This document shows positions 12,182 through 21,232 of a DNA stretch of 64,000 nt, one piece after another. A model generated the notes under the pieces. That model made no database searches and had not been told where the DNA came from. It saw only the letters and a list, made by a program, of their open reading frames with translations. Origin of the DNA: Nocardia sp. BMG51109 (GTDB lineage: Bacteria; Actinomycetota; Actinomycetes; Mycobacteriales; Mycobacteriaceae); contig NZ_JAFQ01000004.1 of NCBI RefSeq assembly GCF_000526215.1, forward strand, positions 3,968,001 to 4,032,000, written 5' to 3'. The position numbers and the translations under genes were made by a program. How positions within the stretch are numbered: position 1 is the first letter of the stretch; every line of letters begins with the position of its first letter.

Positions 12182-12913
12182 TCAGCGCACCAGGATGGCA
12201 CTCAGGCGCTGGGCGGCGGCCCGGACGGAGGCGCCGAACCGCTCCTCGTCCTCGGGGGCGGCGTCGAGCAGGGAGACCCCGACGCTGGCGATGACCTCCG
12301 ACGCGCGGCCGGGTACGGCGGCCGACACGCCGATCACGGAGGGGACCAGCTCACCGTGGGACACGGCGTAGCCGCGCCGGCGGGCCCGGGTGACCTCCTC
12401 GCGCTCGCCGGGCACGGCGGGGCACGCGGCGAGGATCGCCAGGCCGGCGGAGCCGCGGTCGATCGGATCGATCTGACCGGCCTGGAACGCGATGTGCATC
12501 CGGGAGCGCCGCGGCTCGACGACCATCAGGGCCCGCACCTCGGCATCGTTCTCCCGGACCACCAGGTGGACGGTGGCCTGCGTGCTGTCGGCGAGTTCCT
12601 CCAGCACGGGCCGGGCGAGCGTGCGCAGATCCTGCTCCACCGGCTCGGCCAGCCAGACCAGGCCCAGCCCGAGGAAGACCCGCTTGAAATCGTCGCGCCG
12701 GCACAGGTGGTGGTGCTCCAGCGTGCGGACGAGCCGGTGTGCGACCGTGCGGTGCACCCCGATCGTGTCGGCGATCTCGGTGACCGTCACGCCCTCGGTC
12801 CGGCGCGCGAGCAACTCCAGGATCTGCAGGCCGTTGTGCAGCGTCTTGGACATGTCCGCCCCGACGTCGCTGCCGGTAGCCGCCGATTTTTCGGACGGCT
12901 GTAACTGAGGCAT
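12182..12913 (-). CDS. IclR-family transcriptional regulator
   Basis: 243 residues. An N-terminal winged helix-turn-helix covers about residues 22-85 (recognition region VTEIADTIGVHRTVAHRLVRT) and an IclR effector domain follows, with the usual DRGSAGLAIL segment. The ATG at 12913 has AAGGAG upstream at good spacing. The gene is divergent from the NTF2/SDR operon and shares a 99-bp control region that contains a perfect palindrome (12974-12992), the probable operator. IclR regulators commonly control aromatic-acid catabolism; the effector here is not known. A second, different IclR gene lies at 18272-18988. Confidence 0.92.
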   Translation of the reverse strand: MPQLQPSEKSAATGSDVGADMSKTLHNGLQILELLARRTEGVTVTEIADTIGVHRTVAHRLVRTLEHHHLCRRDDFKRVFLGLGLVWLAEPVEQDLRTLARPVLEELADSTQATVHLVVRENDAEVRALMVVEPRRSRMHIAFQAGQIDPIDRGSAGLAILAACPAVPGEREEVTRARRRGYAVSHGELVPSVIGVSAAVPGRASEVIASVGVSLLDAAPEDEERFGASVRAAAQRLSAILVR

Positions 12914-12925
12914 AGCTCAAACTCC

Positions 12926-12955
12926 TTGACCGTTGTGACCTGCGGCACCTACAGT
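12926..12955 (+). promoter_or_regulatory. Candidate promoter for the NTF2/SDR operon
   Basis: TTGACC (12926-12931) and TACAGT (12950-12955) are separated by 18 bp, a good match to a housekeeping-type promoter. The palindrome at 12974-12992 would lie just downstream of the start of transcription, where a bound regulator would block initiation. Not tested. Confidence 0.45.
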
Positions 12956-12973
12956 GTTCATATATAACACACC

Positions 12974-12992
12974 GCGTGCGATTATCGCACGC
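12974..12992. promoter_or_regulatory. Perfect 8+3+8 palindrome, probable IclR operator
   Basis: GCGTGCGA-TTA-TCGCACGC between the divergent IclR gene and the NTF2/SDR operon. Its core CGATTATCG recurs at 19971-19979. A one-mismatch half copy (GCGTGCGATTTTCG) is at 19007-19020, and CGATAATAG at 19949-19957 is a near match to the reverse complement. Recurrence at three control regions of the same catabolic island supports operator function. Confidence 0.6.
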
Positions 12993-13012
12993 ATCGGATC
13001 GTTTGGAAAGTC

Positions 13013-13453
13013 ATGGCACCACTCCCCGCCGTCGACGTCGACACCGACACCGTCGCGGCAATCCACCAGCTGTACGCTCGGCAAAGCTGGTCGATCGATG
13101 CGGGCGCCGCCTCGGAATGGGCGGCGACCTTCACCCCCGACGGCGAGTTCCACTCGCCGACCTACCCGGATCCGGTCGCCGGTGCGGCGGCTCTGACCGA
13201 GTTCGCGGCCGGATTCGATCGCGCGGCCCGGGCGGCCGGTGAGCGCCACCGGCACGTTCTGAGCAACCTTCTCGTCGACCGGATCGACGCCGACACCCTC
13301 GCGGTGGCCGCCTACCTCCAGGTGGTCGCCACGCGCATCGGGGGCGAGAGCAGGCTGCTGCGGTTCACCACGATCACCGACAGGCTCACGCGCCGCGACG
13401 GCGGGTGGCTGATCACCCGCCGGGTCGTCGAACGAGACGACGCGCCCCGCTGA
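13013..13453 (+). CDS. NTF2/SnoaL-like small protein
   Basis: 146 residues with the pattern of the NTF2-like fold: an N-terminal helix (IHQLYARQSWSIDAG), a short acidic loop, then alternating beta strands ending WLITRRVVERDD. Members of this fold act as isomerases, dehydratases, cyclases or ring-hydroxylase beta subunits, or have no activity, so function cannot be read from the fold alone. It is the first gene of an operon with two SDRs and a flavoprotein dehydrogenase, 40 bp before the first SDR. A role as an isomerase or hydratase on a ring ketone would fit. The ATG has GGAAAG upstream. Confidence 0.8.
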   Translation: MAPLPAVDVDTDTVAAIHQLYARQSWSIDAGAASEWAATFTPDGEFHSPTYPDPVAGAAALTEFAAGFDRAARAAGERHRHVLSNLLVDRIDADTLAVAAYLQVVATRIGGESRLLRFTTITDRLTRRDGGWLITRRVVERDDAPR

Positions 13454-13493
13454 AGCGCTTCCGCCCCTGAATATTCGAAGGAGAAACTCGCCC

Positions 13494-14327
13494 ATGACGA
13501 CAACAGCCGGAGCATCGAATCCCGGTCGGGTCGACTACGGCCGCCTCGAGGTCACCTATCCGGACATGGTGGGCAAGGCGGCGGTCGTCACCGGCGCCGC
13601 GCGGGGGATGGGCGCGGTCTTCGCGGCCGGGCTCGCCGCCCGCGGCGTGGACGTGCTGGGCGCCGACATCAACGCCGAGCAGATGACGGCCACCGCCGCG
13701 GAGATCACCGCCGACCTGGCCGGATCGGGGGTCGAGAAGCCCGGCCGCGTCGTCTCCGCGCGCGTGGACGTGACCGTCGCCGAGGAGCACGAGGCGCTGG
13801 CTGAGCGCGCGCTCGCGGAGTTCGGGCGGGTGGACTTCTGGATCAACAACGCCGGCATCTTCCCGTTCGCCACCGCCGAGGAGATCTCGCCCGAGCAGAT
13901 CTCCGCGGTACTGGACGTCAACGTGGAGGGCGTGCTGTTCGGTGCGCAGGCCGCCGCGCGGCACATGCGCCCCGGCGGGGCCATCGTCAACATGTCGTCG
14001 GTGTCGGCGGTGCGCGTCCGCCGGGGCCGGGGCGCCTACTGCACGTCCAAGGCGGCCGTCGCGCACCTGACCGAATCGCTCGCGGTCGAGTTCGGCGACA
14101 AGGGAATCCGGGTGAACTCGATCGCGCCCGGCTACATCGATACCGAGATGACCCGGTGGGTGCGCGAGGATCCGGCCGCGCTCGAGCACGCGCTGGAGGT
14201 CGTCCCGCTGCATCGGCTCGGTTCGCCGGAGGAGGTCTTCGGCCCGCTGCTGTTCCTGCTGTCCGACAGCGCCCGCTACGTCACCGGGCATTCCATCGCG
14301 GTGGACGGCGGTTCCCGGCATGTCTGA
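13494..14327 (+). CDS. Short-chain dehydrogenase/reductase (first of pair)
   Basis: 277 residues, classical SDR. The Rossmann motif TGAARGMG is at residues 33-40, NNAG follows near residue 117, the catalytic YCTSK (Tyr-x-x-x-Lys) is in the second half, and the family's usual [12 protein letters not shown] follows it. It would oxidise a ring alcohol or reduce a ketone using NAD(P). Its stop overlaps the start of the next SDR by 8 bp, indicating translational coupling. Both SDRs begin with the same short segment, VTYPD, so they may come from a duplication. Start: ATG preceded by AAGGAGAAA. Confidence 0.92.
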   Translation: MTTTAGASNPGRVDYGRLEVTYPDMVGKAAVVTGAARGMGAVFAAGLAARGVDVLGADINAEQMTATAAEITADLAGSGVEKPGRVVSARVDVTVAEEHEALAERALAEFGRVDFWINNAGIFPFATAEEISPEQISAVLDVNVEGVLFGAQAAARHMRPGGAIVNMSSVSAVRVRRGRGAYCTSKAAVAHLTESLAVEFGDKGIRVNSIAPGYIDTEMTRWVREDPAALEHALEVVPLHRLGSPEEVFGPLLFLLSDSARYVTGHSIAVDGGSRHV

Positions 14328-15114
14328 GTCGCCGATAACCGTGACCTATCCGGACGTCGTGCTGGTCACCGGCGCGGCACGGGGCATGGGGGCCAACCAC
14401 TCCCGGGCGCTGGCCGCTCGCGGCGTGCACGTCTGCGTCGCCGACATCATCGATACCGCCGAGATCGTCGCCGAGATCCGGAGTGCCGGGGGCAGTGCCT
14501 CGGAATACCGCCTCGATGTGGCGGATCCGGCGGCGTGGTCGCGCACGATCGACGGGATCCGTTCTGGCCCAGGGGCTCTCGGCGGACTGATCAACAACGC
14601 CGGTATCTCGCGGCGGCTGGAGTTCATGGATACCCCGGACGACATCTGGGAGCAGACCATGCGGATCAACCTGTTCGGCCCGTTCTACGGCATCAAGGCC
14701 GCTGCGCCGCTGATGCGCGACGGCGGTGGCGGTTCGATCGTCAACATCTCCTCCATCGCGGGCCGGATCGGCTACTTCTCGCCGGCCTATTCGTCGAGCA
14801 AGTGGGGACTCACCGGCCTGTCGAAATCGGCGGCCGGGAACCTCGCGGAGTGGGGCATCCGGGTGAACTCGGTGCATCCGGGCCTGGTGGGCACCGACCT
14901 GGTGCGCGGCGCGGACGGATTCGTCGCGTCGTCGCTGCGCAGCATCCCGGCCGGGCGCATGGGGACCGTGGACGAGATCACCGATGCCGTCCTGTTCCTG
15001 CTGTCCGACCGCTCCGGCTACATCACCGGCAGCGAGGTGACCGTGGACGGCGGGCTGACCTCCAACGGCCTGTATCACCGCGTGCTCGCGGACGCGGAAG
15101 GACAACCGGCATGA
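14320..15114 (+). CDS. Short-chain dehydrogenase/reductase (second of pair)
   Basis: 264 residues, classical SDR with TGAARGMG near the N-terminus, NNAG, a catalytic Ser and YSSSK, and [11 protein letters not shown] after the active site. The C-terminus is extended slightly beyond VDGGL. The ATG lies inside the end of the previous SDR and the TGA stop overlaps the next ATG (ATGA), so the three genes are probably translated together. Two SDRs in one operon suggest either two alcohol oxidations or opposite stereochemistry on the same substrate. Confidence 0.92.
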   Translation: MSESPITVTYPDVVLVTGAARGMGANHSRALAARGVHVCVADIIDTAEIVAEIRSAGGSASEYRLDVADPAAWSRTIDGIRSGPGALGGLINNAGISRRLEFMDTPDDIWEQTMRINLFGPFYGIKAAAPLMRDGGGGSIVNISSIAGRIGYFSPAYSSSKWGLTGLSKSAAGNLAEWGIRVNSVHPGLVGTDLVRGADGFVASSLRSIPAGRMGTVDEITDAVLFLLSDRSGYITGSEVTVDGGLTSNGLYHRVLADAEGQPA

Positions 15115-16565
15115 GCGAGGACACCTGGGACGTCATCGTGATCGGTGCTGGCGGCGCCGGACTGGCGGCCGCGGTGACGGCGGCCGAGCAGGGTGCGACG
15201 GTGCTGCTGCTGGAATCCGAGACCGAACTGGGCGGGTCGACGCGGCTGTCGGCGGGCCTGTTCACCGCCGCCGCGACCAGCGTGCAGCGCGCACTGGGCA
15301 TCGACGACGACGCCGAGCGGTTCTTCCAGCACTACATGGACCTCAATCACTGGATGCTCAAGCCCGGCCTGATCCGCACCTTCTGCGAGCAGTCCGGGCC
15401 GACGCTGGAGTGGCTGATCGGCCTCGGCGTCGAGATCCCGGCCCGGATCTCGACCAACGCCCACATGCCCGGCCTCAGTCAGGCCGGCGTGGAGGACGTC
15501 TGGCGCGGGCACGTCCCGAAAGACCAGGGCTACGGGCTGATTCAGGTCCTCGACAAGGCCCGCCGGGCGCACGGTATCGAGACCGTGCCGGCCACGCGGG
15601 CGCAGTCGCTGGTCGTGGAGCACGGGCGAGTGGCCGGGGTCGTCGCCGACGACATCGAGGTGCGGGCGGGCGCGGTGGTCGTCGCCAGCGGCGGCTTCGC
15701 ACGCGATGCGGCGCTGGTCGACCGGTACTTCCCGGCCGCGCGTGCGGCGGGAGAGTCGCTGTTCGTGGTGGCGGCCCCCGGCAGCCGCGGCGACCACCTG
15801 CGCTTCGCCGGCGACGTCGACTCGGCGGTGGCCGGGGACGGCTGGGGCCTGCTGCTGCCGACCGCGTACTTCCAGCGGCACCACCACTGGACCTCGGGTT
15901 TCCCGCCGAAGTCCCGGGTCTACGTCAACGGGCTCGGGCGCCGGTTCATGGACGAGGACGCCTCGTATGCCGTCTCCACCGGGATCATGGCTGCGCAGCC
16001 CGGCGAGGTCTGGGCCGTCTTCGACGAGACCGCGCGCCTGGGCCTGCCGCCCGGATACACCGACTGGATCCCGGAGCGCGTCGCCGCCGAGGCCGAGGCC
16101 GGACGGACGCTGCGGGCGGCGACGCTGCCCGAGCTCGCCGACCGCATGGGTGTGCCCGCCGCGGCCCTGACGGCGACGGTGGCGCGCTGGAACGAGCAGC
16201 TGCCCGGCGGCCGCGACGACGACTTCCTCCGGCACCGCACCCTGGCGAACAAGGGCTCGGCCGCCGACCCGGACCCGATCGCGCGGGCGCCCTACTACGC
16301 GGTCCGCATGCTGCCCGCCGAACTCGTCTGCACCCACGCGGGCATGGAAATCGACGGTGGCGCAGCGGTTCTGGACCGCACCGGAACACCGATTCCGGGC
16401 CTGTTCGCGGCCGGTGAGGCCGGCGCCGGGGTGCTCGGCCAGCGCTATGTCGGCGGCGGCAATGCCGTGGCCAACGCGCTCACCATGGGCCGGGTCGCCG
16501 GCCGCAACGCCGCGCGGCTCGCGCGCCGCGGGACCTCCCCGGACCGGGCACCGGCCGGAGTCTGA
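15111..16565 (+). CDS. FAD-dependent dehydrogenase of the fumarate reductase/3-ketosteroid dehydrogenase type
   Basis: 484 residues. The N-terminal dinucleotide fold is [15 protein letters not shown] followed by an acidic residue in LLLESE; a second FAD-contact segment is [14 protein letters not shown] and the C-terminus is [18 protein letters not shown]. This FAD_binding_2 family includes fumarate reductases, 3-ketosteroid 1-dehydrogenases and 4-oxocyclohexanecarboxylate desaturases. The sequence does not decide between them. In this operon, after two SDRs, a ketone-ring desaturase is a reasonable guess. The frame runs further upstream, but the ATG at 15111 overlaps the SDR stop and starts right at the Rossmann strand. 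Confidence 0.88.
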   Translation: MSEDTWDVIVIGAGGAGLAAAVTAAEQGATVLLLESETELGGSTRLSAGLFTAAATSVQRALGIDDDAERFFQHYMDLNHWMLKPGLIRTFCEQSGPTLEWLIGLGVEIPARISTNAHMPGLSQAGVEDVWRGHVPKDQGYGLIQVLDKARRAHGIETVPATRAQSLVVEHGRVAGVVADDIEVRAGAVVVASGGFARDAALVDRYFPAARAAGESLFVVAAPGSRGDHLRFAGDVDSAVAGDGWGLLLPTAYFQRHHHWTSGFPPKSRVYVNGLGRRFMDEDASYAVSTGIMAAQPGEVWAVFDETARLGLPPGYTDWIPERVAAEAEAGRTLRAATLPELADRMGVPAAALTATVARWNEQLPGGRDDDFLRHRTLANKGSAADPDPIARAPYYAVRMLPAELVCTHAGMEIDGGAAVLDRTGTPIPGLFAAGEAGAGVLGQRYVGGGNAVANALTMGRVAGRNAARLARRGTSPDRAPAGV

Positions 16566-16608
16566 TCTCGATCCGCCGGGCCGAGCCCGCTCGCGACAAG
16601 GAACTTTC

Positions 16609-17952
16609 ATGTACGGAATCGATACTCCCGCAACGACATCGGATGCCATCACGACGTCCGGCAGCGAAGCGGCCGCCGGGCAGCCGTCCGGCAGGTCGAT
16701 CGCCAAGATCGTCCGCGCGGCCGTGGTCGGAACCGTCGTCGAGTACTACGACTTCGGAATCTACGGCTACATGGCGACCACCATCGCCACCCTGTTCTTC
16801 GCCTCGCACGACGACACCGCGGCACTGCTGGGCACCTTCGCCACCTTCGCCGTGGCGTTCTTCCTGCGGGTGCCGGGCGGGATCGTCTTCGGGCACATCG
16901 GCGACAGGTACGGGCGCAAGCGGGCGCTGTCCTGGACGATCCTGTTGATGGTGGCCGCCACCGCGGTCATGGGAATGCTGCCCACCTATGTGACGCTGGG
17001 GATCTGGGCCACCGTCGTGCTCGTCCTCGCGCGCTGCCTGCAGGGTTTCGCGGCCGGCGGCGAGCTCGGCGGCGCGAACGCCTTCGTCTCCGAGTCGGCA
17101 CCGGCGCACCGGCGGGCGACCTACACCTCCATGGTCAACTCGGGGACCTACCTCGGATCGCTGGTGGCGTCGCTGATCGCGCTGGCGCTGACCGGACTGT
17201 TCACCGAGGACCAGATCCTGGCGTGGGCGTGGCGGGTGCCGTTCCTGCTCAGCCTGGTGATCGGCGTCGTGGGCATCTGGATCCGCAACCACATGGAGGA
17301 GACGCCGCAGTTCCACGAGCTGAGCAGCAAGGGCGAGACGAAGAAGGTGCCGGTCGTGGAGCTGCTGCGCAGTTCCGGCGGGCCGCTGGTGAAGATCATC
17401 CTGCTCGGTGCGCTCATCACCGGCGGCTACTACATCGCCTCCGTCTACGCCGCGACCTACCTGCAGAAGAGCGGTGGCCAGTCGTCCACCGTCGCCTTCC
17501 TGTCCACCTCGCTGGCGCTGGTGCTCGGCGTCGCCACCCTGCCCGTCGCCGGATACGCGGCCGACCGCTGGGGTCGCCGGCCCATCCTCATCGGCGGCAG
17601 CGTGGCCTCGGTCGTGCTCGGCGTGCCGATGTTCATGCTGATGGCGGGCGGCAGCGTCTGGCAGGCCGTCGTCGGCCAATCGGTCCTGTTCATCGCGGTC
17701 TCGGTGGTGAACGCCGCCAGTTACGTCAGCTACGTCGAGATGCTCGAGGCCTCGGTCCGCTACAGCGGTCTGGCGCTGGGCAACAACACCACGAACATGC
17801 TGCTCGGCGGTACCGCGCCGTTCATCGCGACCTGGCTCATCGACCTCACCGGCAACTCCCTGGCCCCGGCGGGCTACTTCGTGTTCTGCGCGCTGCTCAC
17901 CCTCGGCGCGGCCCTGTTCGTCCGGGAGACCAAGGGGATCGAGCTGCCGTGA
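16609..17952 (+). CDS. MFS transporter, metabolite:H+ symporter type
   Basis: 447 residues, twelve predicted membrane segments. The motifs VVEYYDFGIYGYMA in the first helix, GHIGDRYGRKRAL in loop 2-3 and LQGFAAGGELGGA in helix 4 mark the MHS branch, whose members import organic acids such as shikimate, citrate, betaine and aromatic carboxylates. It is the last gene of the operon, 43 bp after the flavoprotein, with AAGGAA before the ATG. It probably imports the compound that the upstream enzymes attack. A 30-residue polar N-terminal tail rich in Ser, Thr and Ala precedes the first helix. Confidence 0.9.
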   Translation: MYGIDTPATTSDAITTSGSEAAAGQPSGRSIAKIVRAAVVGTVVEYYDFGIYGYMATTIATLFFASHDDTAALLGTFATFAVAFFLRVPGGIVFGHIGDRYGRKRALSWTILLMVAATAVMGMLPTYVTLGIWATVVLVLARCLQGFAAGGELGGANAFVSESAPAHRRATYTSMVNSGTYLGSLVASLIALALTGLFTEDQILAWAWRVPFLLSLVIGVVGIWIRNHMEETPQFHELSSKGETKKVPVVELLRSSGGPLVKIILLGALITGGYYIASVYAATYLQKSGGQSSTVAFLSTSLALVLGVATLPVAGYAADRWGRRPILIGGSVASVVLGVPMFMLMAGGSVWQAVVGQSVLFIAVSVVNAASYVSYVEMLEASVRYSGLALGNNTTNMLLGGTAPFIATWLIDLTGNSLAPAGYFVFCALLTLGAALFVRETKGIELP

Positions 17953-18023
17953 GCTGTGCGGCAGCAGGCGTCGAGGTGTTCGTGCGCCGGCGAGACGGCC
18001 GCGTGTTTTCGGGCCCCGCGACG

Positions 18024-18049
18024 GCGGCCGCCGAATGAGGGGCGGCCGC
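18024..18049. terminator. Candidate bidirectional hairpin terminator
   Basis: Perfect 9-bp inverted repeat GCGGCCGCC / GGCGGCCGC with an 8-base loop, between the convergent ends of the MHS transporter and the second IclR gene. There is no T-run, as is common in actinobacteria. The rest of the 319-bp gap (17953-18271) shows no gene that I can support. Confidence 0.45.
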
Positions 18050-18271
18050 ACTCGCGCGGGTGTGCGGCGACGGCCACGCTGTCGGACGCAACGTACGTCC
18101 GCCGTTCCGGCGTGTCTTTGGCCGGAATCCGCGGGTTCCGGCGATGGATATCGGCCGAAAGCATGCCGGGATGATGGGGTGGTCGTGCCGGGATGACGGA
18201 AGCGGTGACGCTGGGAAGGCGGAGGTGGGCACGCCGAAAAGACGGGAGCTGTGACGAGTGACGTTGCAGTG

Positions 18272-18988
18272 TCAGTCCGTGGTATCGGTGAAAGTTCTTG
18301 TGCCCGTGGCGAATGTGCCGAGTTCGCGGACCGCGTCGAGCAGGGGGCGCTGCGCGTTGTCGACGGTGGTCCTGCGGTTGGTGACGATGTTGATCGCCGC
18401 CGGTCCGTCCCATCCCGGCAGCGGTGCGGCGATGGCGTGGGCGCCGGGGTTGAGTTCCTCGTGGGTGATGATGAAGCCCTGGGCGCGTGCCGTGGCGACG
18501 CGGTCGGGTTCGCCGGGGCGGGGCGGGCCGGCGGCCAGGGCGGCGACCCCGCCCGCACCGCGATCGAGGGGATCGCGGTTGCCGAGTCGATAGGAGAACC
18601 GCGGGCCGTTGCTCGGGGGCTCGGCGACCAGCGTGGTCACCGCGTGGCCGTCCACCACCTCGACCAGCGAGGCGGTCGCGTCGACGGTGCGCGCGAGGCG
18701 TTCGAGAACCGGCCCGGCCACGTCGCGCAGGTGCGGGTGGGACAGGCCGAGCAGCTCGGGCACCGCCGGGCCGACGCGGTAGGCGCCGGCGTCGTCTCGG
18801 GTGGCGAATCCGGTGCGCTGCAACGAGACCAGCAATCGGGTCGTGATGGAGCGATGCAGCCCGCACGCCGCGGCGGCCTGCGCGGTGGTCAGGCCGTCGG
18901 GGTGGCGGCTCAGCTCGACCAGTACCGCCAGGCCGCGCTCCAGCGTCTGCGCACCGTCGGTGGGTTCAGCGCGTGTCACGGCTGTCAT
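18272..18988 (-). CDS. IclR-family transcriptional regulator (second)
   Basis: 238 residues. The winged HTH is in the first 80 residues (LTTAQAAAACGLHRSITTRLL), followed by an effector domain with LDRGAGGVAAL. The frame stays open upstream into the next gene, but the ATG at 18988 is preceded by GGAGG and matches the family N-terminus. It lies 107 bp downstream of the unknown 275-residue gene on the same strand, so the two may be co-transcribed, and it carries its own partial operator copy at 19007-19020. It probably controls the divergent homogentisate operon. Confidence 0.9.
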   Translation of the reverse strand: MTAVTRAEPTDGAQTLERGLAVLVELSRHPDGLTTAQAAAACGLHRSITTRLLVSLQRTGFATRDDAGAYRVGPAVPELLGLSHPHLRDVAGPVLERLARTVDATASLVEVVDGHAVTTLVAEPPSNGPRFSYRLGNRDPLDRGAGGVAALAAGPPRPGEPDRVATARAQGFIITHEELNPGAHAIAAPLPGWDGPAAINIVTNRRTTVDNAQRPLLDAVRELGTFATGTRTFTDTTD

Positions 18989-19006
18989 TGTTCTACCTCC
19001 GCCGTT

Positions 19007-19020
19007 GCGTGCGATTTTCG
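19007..19020. promoter_or_regulatory. Partial operator copy upstream of second IclR gene
   Basis: GCGTGCGATTTTCG matches 13 of the first 14 bases of the perfect palindrome at 12974-12992. It lies 19-32 bp upstream of the IclR start, a position suited to autoregulation. Confidence 0.4.
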
Positions 19021-19053
19021 GCCATGGGCAGCTGCCGCGGTGGCCGGGCGGTC

Positions 19054-19116
19054 TCGGTGTCCGAGGAGGCGAGTTCGGTGTCCGAGGAGGCGAGCTCAAT
19101 GTCCGAGGAGGCCGAG
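19054..19116. repeat. 21-bp tandem repeat, three copies
   Basis: Three units of TCGGTGTCCGAGGAGGCGAG plus one base, the first two almost identical and the third diverged (TCAATG, GGCCGAG). The outer copy overlaps the last codons and stop of the unknown 275-residue protein. In that protein's frame the extra copies would encode further versions of its C-terminal GLLGH segment after the stop. This looks like slippage duplication of a gene end. Confidence 0.8.
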
Positions 19117-19923
19117 CGCGGCCAGGTCCTCGTACGGCTCGTCGATGCTGCACGAACCGTAGGAGGCGAACAAGGGCCGGGCCGCCGCGGTGTCGCCGAG
19201 AGCGTCCGCGAGGACGCCGCCGTCCCGCTCGGCGAGGAGCGACGCCACCGAGTCGCCGTCGGCGCCGTCGGCCGCGGCGGCCGCGGCGCACAGGATGTTC
19301 AGAAATCCGTGGTGCTCGAATCCCGTCGCCGCGCTGGTGTGCCGGACCGCATTGTGCAGCCCCGCAGTGCATTTGAACGGTGTGGACCGGCGCGCGGCAG
19401 CGCCGATCCAGGTGGTCAGCTCGGCCTCGGCCGGGAACGCCTCGGCCTGGGTTCCGCCGGTGCGGAATTTCAGCCGCAGACCGCGATCGGCGATGGCGGC
19501 GAGCACGTCCGGCCACTCCGGGTGGCTCGGCCGGGGCGCCTCCACATAGGTGGTGGCGTCCCCGCGGTCGCGGTCCGCGATCTCGGTGATCTGGGGAGCG
19601 AGCGGCCGCGAGTGGTCCAGCTTGATCTCCAGCGCCTCCATCGCCACGCGACAGCGGCCGGCCACGGCGATCGTCTCGCCGAGCGCGTCCGGCGACGGCA
19701 CGACGACGCTCACCGGAAGGGCTGCGGGAAACAACTCGGGTGTCGCCAGCTCGGCGGCGGTCGCGAGAGCGCCGGTCCCGACGACGAACGGCCCGACGAG
19801 GGCCCGCAGGTGCGAATTCCGGTGGGCGGCGTGCGCCTCGACGGCCGCGGGCAGCGGCAGGGATCCCGGCGGAAAGATCGCGGCGTCGTCGACGAGGGCA
19901 GCAAACACGGTCGGGATTGACAT
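19096..19923 (-). CDS. Uncharacterised protein of the homogentisate cluster
   Basis: 275 residues, no family that I can name. Soluble, no signal peptide. Distinct segments are DDAAIFPPG near the N-terminus, LKFRTGG in the middle, FKCTAGLHNAVRH about 80 residues from the end, and a C-terminal SYGSCSIDEPYEDL. The acidic, histidine and cysteine positions in these segments could form an active site; alternating hydrophobic strands and helices suggest an alpha/beta barrel, but this is only a guess. It is divergent from homogentisate dioxygenase across 107 bp. Because the pathway here lacks a recognisable maleylacetoacetate isomerase, this gene is a candidate for that step or for handling a product. 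Confidence 0.75.
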   Translation of the reverse strand: MSIPTVFAALVDDAAIFPPGSLPLPAAVEAHAAHRNSHLRALVGPFVVGTGALATAAELATPELFPAALPVSVVVPSPDALGETIAVAGRCRVAMEALEIKLDHSRPLAPQITEIADRDRGDATTYVEAPRPSHPEWPDVLAAIADRGLRLKFRTGGTQAEAFPAEAELTTWIGAAARRSTPFKCTAGLHNAVRHTSAATGFEHHGFLNILCAAAAAADGADGDSVASLLAERDGGVLADALGDTAAARPLFASYGSCSIDEPYEDLAALGLLGH

Positions 19924-19948
19924 GGCTCACACTCTAGCGCACGATGGT

Positions 19949-19979
19949 CGATAATAGGTTTGTCTATGACCGATTATCG
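19949..19979. promoter_or_regulatory. Operator region between divergent genes of the homogentisate cluster
   Basis: Two copies of one motif in opposite orientation: CGATAATAG (19949-19957, one copy imperfect) and CGATTATCG (19971-19979), 22 bp apart centre to centre. The second equals the core of the palindrome at 12974-12992. They sit between the starts of the unknown 275-residue gene and homogentisate dioxygenase. A weak promoter for the dioxygenase (TTGTCT at 19960, GATTTA at 19983) would overlap the second copy. Confidence 0.5.
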
Positions 19980-20030
19980 AACGATTTAGCACGCTGCTGA
20001 ACATTGCCGAGCCGAACATCGAGGTGGGAT

Positions 20031-21230
20031 ATGGCGTACTACCGACGCGTGGGGGAGGTTCCGGGCAAGCGGCACACCCAATTCCGCGACAGCGCGGGGA
20101 ACTTCCGCTACGAGGAACTCATGGGTGAGGAGGGGTTCTCCGCGGACTCCTCGCTGCTGTACCACCGCACGATCCCCTCGGCGATCGTGGCCAGCGAGAT
20201 CTGGGACCTTCCGGCGCAGTCGACCGTCCTGAACCACCCGCTGAAACCGCGCCACCTGCGGCTGCACGATCTGTTCGACGCCGATGCGGCGGCCGGGGCC
20301 GATGCCGTCACCGGTCGCCGGCTCGTGCTCGGCAACAACGACGTGCGCATCGGCTACGTGGTGGCCGGCGCGGTGTCGCCCTACTACCGCAACGCGGTCG
20401 GCGACGAGTGCGTGTACGTCGAGTCCGGGCGCGGGGCCGTCGAGACGGTATTCGGCGAATTGCCCTACCGCACGGGAGATTTCGTCGTCATCCCGCGGGC
20501 GACCACGCATCGCTGGGTACCCGATCCGGCCGACGGCCCGAGCCGGCTGTACGCGATCGAGGGGAACAGTCACATCGCGCCTCCCGGACGCTATCTGTCC
20601 CGCTTCGGCCAGCTGCTGGAGCATGCGCCGTACTGTGAGCGCGATCTGTACGGGCCGGGGGAGATCCTGCTCGGCGAGGGCGCCGATGTGGACGTGCTCG
20701 TGAAGCATCGCGGTTCCGGCGGGGTGGTCGGTACCCGGTTCACCTACGCCGAGCACCCGTTCGATGTCGTGGGCTGGGACGGCTGCCTGTATCCGTACAC
20801 GTTCAATGTCGAGGACTTCATGCCGATCACCGGCAAGGTCCACCAGCCCCCGCCGGTGCATCAGGTCTTCGCGGGCGACAACTTCGTGATCTGCGCCTTC
20901 GTCCCGCGCAAGGTCGACTACCACCCGCTGTCGGTCCCGGTTCCCTACTACCACTCGAATGTCGACTCCGACGAGGTCATGTTCTACGCCGAGGGCGACT
21001 ACGCGGCCCGTAAGGGATCCGGTATCGGTATCGGGTCGGTGTCGCTGCATCCGGGCGGGCACGCGCACGGTCCGCAGCCCGGCGCGGTCGAGGCGTCGAT
21101 CGGCGTGGAGAGCTTCGACGAACTGGCGGTGATGGTCGACACCTTCCGTCCGCTCGAACTGGGCGAGGGCGGCACCGCGAGCGACGACGGCGCCTACGCC
21201 TGGGTGTGGGCCGGCCGGGCGGTGCGCTGA
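20031..21230 (+). CDS. hmgA: Homogentisate 1,2-dioxygenase
   Basis: 399 residues. Opens the homogentisate ring to 4-maleylacetoacetate using Fe(II) and O2, in the cytoplasm. The C-terminal cupin region carries the expected metal-site neighbourhood: [19 protein letters not shown] with its His and Glu, and [29 protein letters not shown] belongs to the N-terminal cupin. The frame runs to 20004, but the ATG at 20031 has GAGGTGG upstream and gives the family N-terminus ([11 protein letters not shown]). It is the first gene of an operon with the CoA transferase and fumarylacetoacetase, which confirms the pathway. An inverted pair of operator-like sites lies just upstream. Confidence 0.96.
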   Translation: MAYYRRVGEVPGKRHTQFRDSAGNFRYEELMGEEGFSADSSLLYHRTIPSAIVASEIWDLPAQSTVLNHPLKPRHLRLHDLFDADAAAGADAVTGRRLVLGNNDVRIGYVVAGAVSPYYRNAVGDECVYVESGRGAVETVFGELPYRTGDFVVIPRATTHRWVPDPADGPSRLYAIEGNSHIAPPGRYLSRFGQLLEHAPYCERDLYGPGEILLGEGADVDVLVKHRGSGGVVGTRFTYAEHPFDVVGWDGCLYPYTFNVEDFMPITGKVHQPPPVHQVFAGDNFVICAFVPRKVDYHPLSVPVPYYHSNVDSDEVMFYAEGDYAARKGSGIGIGSVSLHPGGHAHGPQPGAVEASIGVESFDELAVMVDTFRPLELGEGGTASDDGAYAWVWAGRAVR

Positions 21231-21232
21231 CC

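Noticed and set aside
14535..15110. Upstream extension of the flavoprotein frame
   Set aside because: Overlaps the second SDR in another frame with Arg-rich noise; the ATG at 15111 overlaps the SDR stop and starts the FAD motif.
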